From the NCBI GenBank assembly GCA_029261715.1, contig JAJDAT010000051.1, positions 62,001 to 126,000 of the forward strand: a DNA stretch of 64,000 nucleotides. The letters are read 5' to 3'. Numbering within the stretch: position 1 is the stretch's first letter; each line of letters opens with the position of its first letter. Below, in pieces: positions 62,863 through 64,000 of the stretch. The DNA is from Nitrospinia bacterium. GTDB taxonomy: Bacteria > Nitrospinota > Nitrospinia > Nitrospinales > JAJDAT01. A program made the translations under genes and the position numbers. The notes under the pieces are model-generated. The model did no database searches and had not been told where the DNA came from. It saw only the letters and a program-made list of their open reading frames with translations.

Positions 62863-64000
62863 ATGAGCCAACCAACACCTTACGTCATTCAAACAAATTT
62901 CAATGAAGATGAAGTCAACGGAGCTGGCGGACGCTCTACTGTTATAACCATCTCGCTCGATACCGAATTTAATAACTTAAAAACTACTCTGGACAAAGTA
63001 TTACCTAATTTAGCTTTGCTTTAACGCGACGACGGAAAATTTGCTGACGGCTCCGGACTACCCCATATTTTCAATCTATCTTCTTCGCTAAACGGATTCT
63101 TAAAGTTTAATTCTGGAACTTGGTCATTTGTCCAGTCCGGCGCAAACTGCGCAGGCAGCGGCAGAAACAGCACGTGACTTGGCTCTTCAATATAAAAACG
63201 ATGCACAGACAGCCAAACTAGCAGCAGAAACTGCGCAAGCGGCGGCAGAACTTTCGCAACAATCCATATCTTCTTCCGAAAACATTCAAGCTGGCAATCC
63301 TTCCGGTCTAGATTATGCAACCGCTTGGCAATTTCAGGGATCTAACGACAATGCCAATTGGACAACAATTGACACTCAGTCCAATCAGCTATTTAACGAT
63401 TTAGAAGTAAAAACTTATGATAATCTCACAAACTTAATTGCCTATAGATATTATAGATTTAATGTTACGGCTAATAATGGAGGGCCTAACGTAGGATTTG
63501 TCGAAATTGAATTAATGGAAAATTTAACCTTAAACGTAACTAATGAATACGTCTCCGCCATCGACAGTTTTTCACAAAAAGAAAATACTTTTCATGGTCG
63601 GATATTAAGAGCGCTAGCGTAACCGAAATATTGAATTCACAGAACGTCTATTATTGGTTGATCTTTGATCCGACTTCTAGTTATGGAGACGGAACGGAAG
63701 TAAAAATCTTCAATCAAAGCGGGAATATTTCGCGGAAGATCGCTCGTAACAACAAATGAATTCGCAAGCGGCTAATCATATGACCGGAGCAGACCTTGCC
63801 GCTATTACCGACGCTGAATGGGAAGCCGCTAGTGGTTTCTCTACTTCAGTCAATTCTTTCGCGCGTGGCGTTACTTTACATTCCACCAATACAGCCCAAA
63901 TTCCGTCAGTTGATCAATATCGTATTAACTACGATACCGAGGACGTTGCAAAGGATTTACGTTCGAAAACTTTTGATCCAGGCGCTTCTCCGGCTAAAGC
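62863..64000 (+). pseudogene. Broken sixth fibre gene, running off the window
   Basis: ATG 62863 behind TAGGAA opens MSQPTPYVIQTNFNEDEVNG and ends at a TAA (63022) inside NLALL-stop-RDDGKFADGSG. Fibre N-termini of this type usually read NLALxQRDDG, so a Gln codon (CAA) probably became TAA. The frame shifts near 63130 to enter a coiled coil (AQTAQAAAETARDLALQYKN). A discoidin-like part follows (WQFQGSNDNANWTTIDTQSN), then another shift near 63592. At 63756 about 110-120 bp are missing relative to fibre 5 (from RKIARNN directly to NSQAANHMTGADL). The shared C-terminal domain then continues to the window edge. Confidence 0.85.

Overview
The window comes from a Gram-negative, moderately AT-rich bacterium. 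It encodes a lipoprotein, an outer-membrane barrel, periplasmic proteins and many two-component proteins. The sequence alone does not fix the phylum. No rRNA, tRNA, CRISPR array, transposase, integrase, terminase, portal or capsid gene was found.

Region 1 (1-35.4 kb) is a large island of non-contractile (siphovirus-like) tail genes, adhesins and two toxin-like genes, nearly all on the + strand. The left part (1-8.8 kb) holds the end of a His- and Gly-rich fibre, a tail-fibre chaperone, a tail-tube-like domain fused to a six-bladed Kelch propeller, a lambda J-like tail-tip protein, and two tandem paralogous fibres that end in Kelch propellers. Debris of further Kelch fibres lies at 8.86 kb and 10.6-10.9 kb. 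Between these remnants sits a protein with two HExxH zinc-protease motifs (DUF4157-like plus an M91/NleD-like effector domain). It is followed on the opposite strand by a protein with a GH...GGPG...NLTP...NxxH nuclease-like motif behind an Ala/Gly/Pro linker.

From 12.4 to 23.7 kb runs a compact tail operon: tail completion, tail tube, two tail assembly chaperones joined by a textbook -1 frameshift signal, a short tape measure, minor tail proteins, a hub, and fibre accessories. From 21.6 to 35.4 kb come four very large fibres that share a C-terminal domain but differ in their central modules (discoidin-like, Gly-rich, other beta-sandwich). A fifth intact copy lies at 60.7-62.8 kb and a sixth, broken one runs off the right edge.

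Region 2 (36-60 kb) looks chromosomal. It has a histidine kinase/response-regulator operon, a REC-PAS-GGDEF protein, two paralogous REC-PAS proteins with no output domain, and a possible metal-related operon (Cys/His-rich protein, outer-membrane barrel, HMA protein, NHL-repeat lipoprotein). It also has peptide deformylase with an ACT-domain regulator, MORN and pentapeptide proteins, a VOC protein, an AraC/GyrI regulator, a FlgO-like protein, a CPBP protease, a CheB-CheR-PAS fusion and a CBS protein.

Intergenic DNA in both regions carries a family of short repeats (core CTTCGACAAGCTCAGG or GAGATCCTTC...GGATGACA), several with hairpins whose stems differ in sequence but keep pairing. The most attractive hypothesis is a host-kept tail-like particle (F-type tailocin-like, or part of a prophage whose head genes lie outside the window) that carries effector proteins and a set of exchangeable adhesins. 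The toxin cargo role is an inference.
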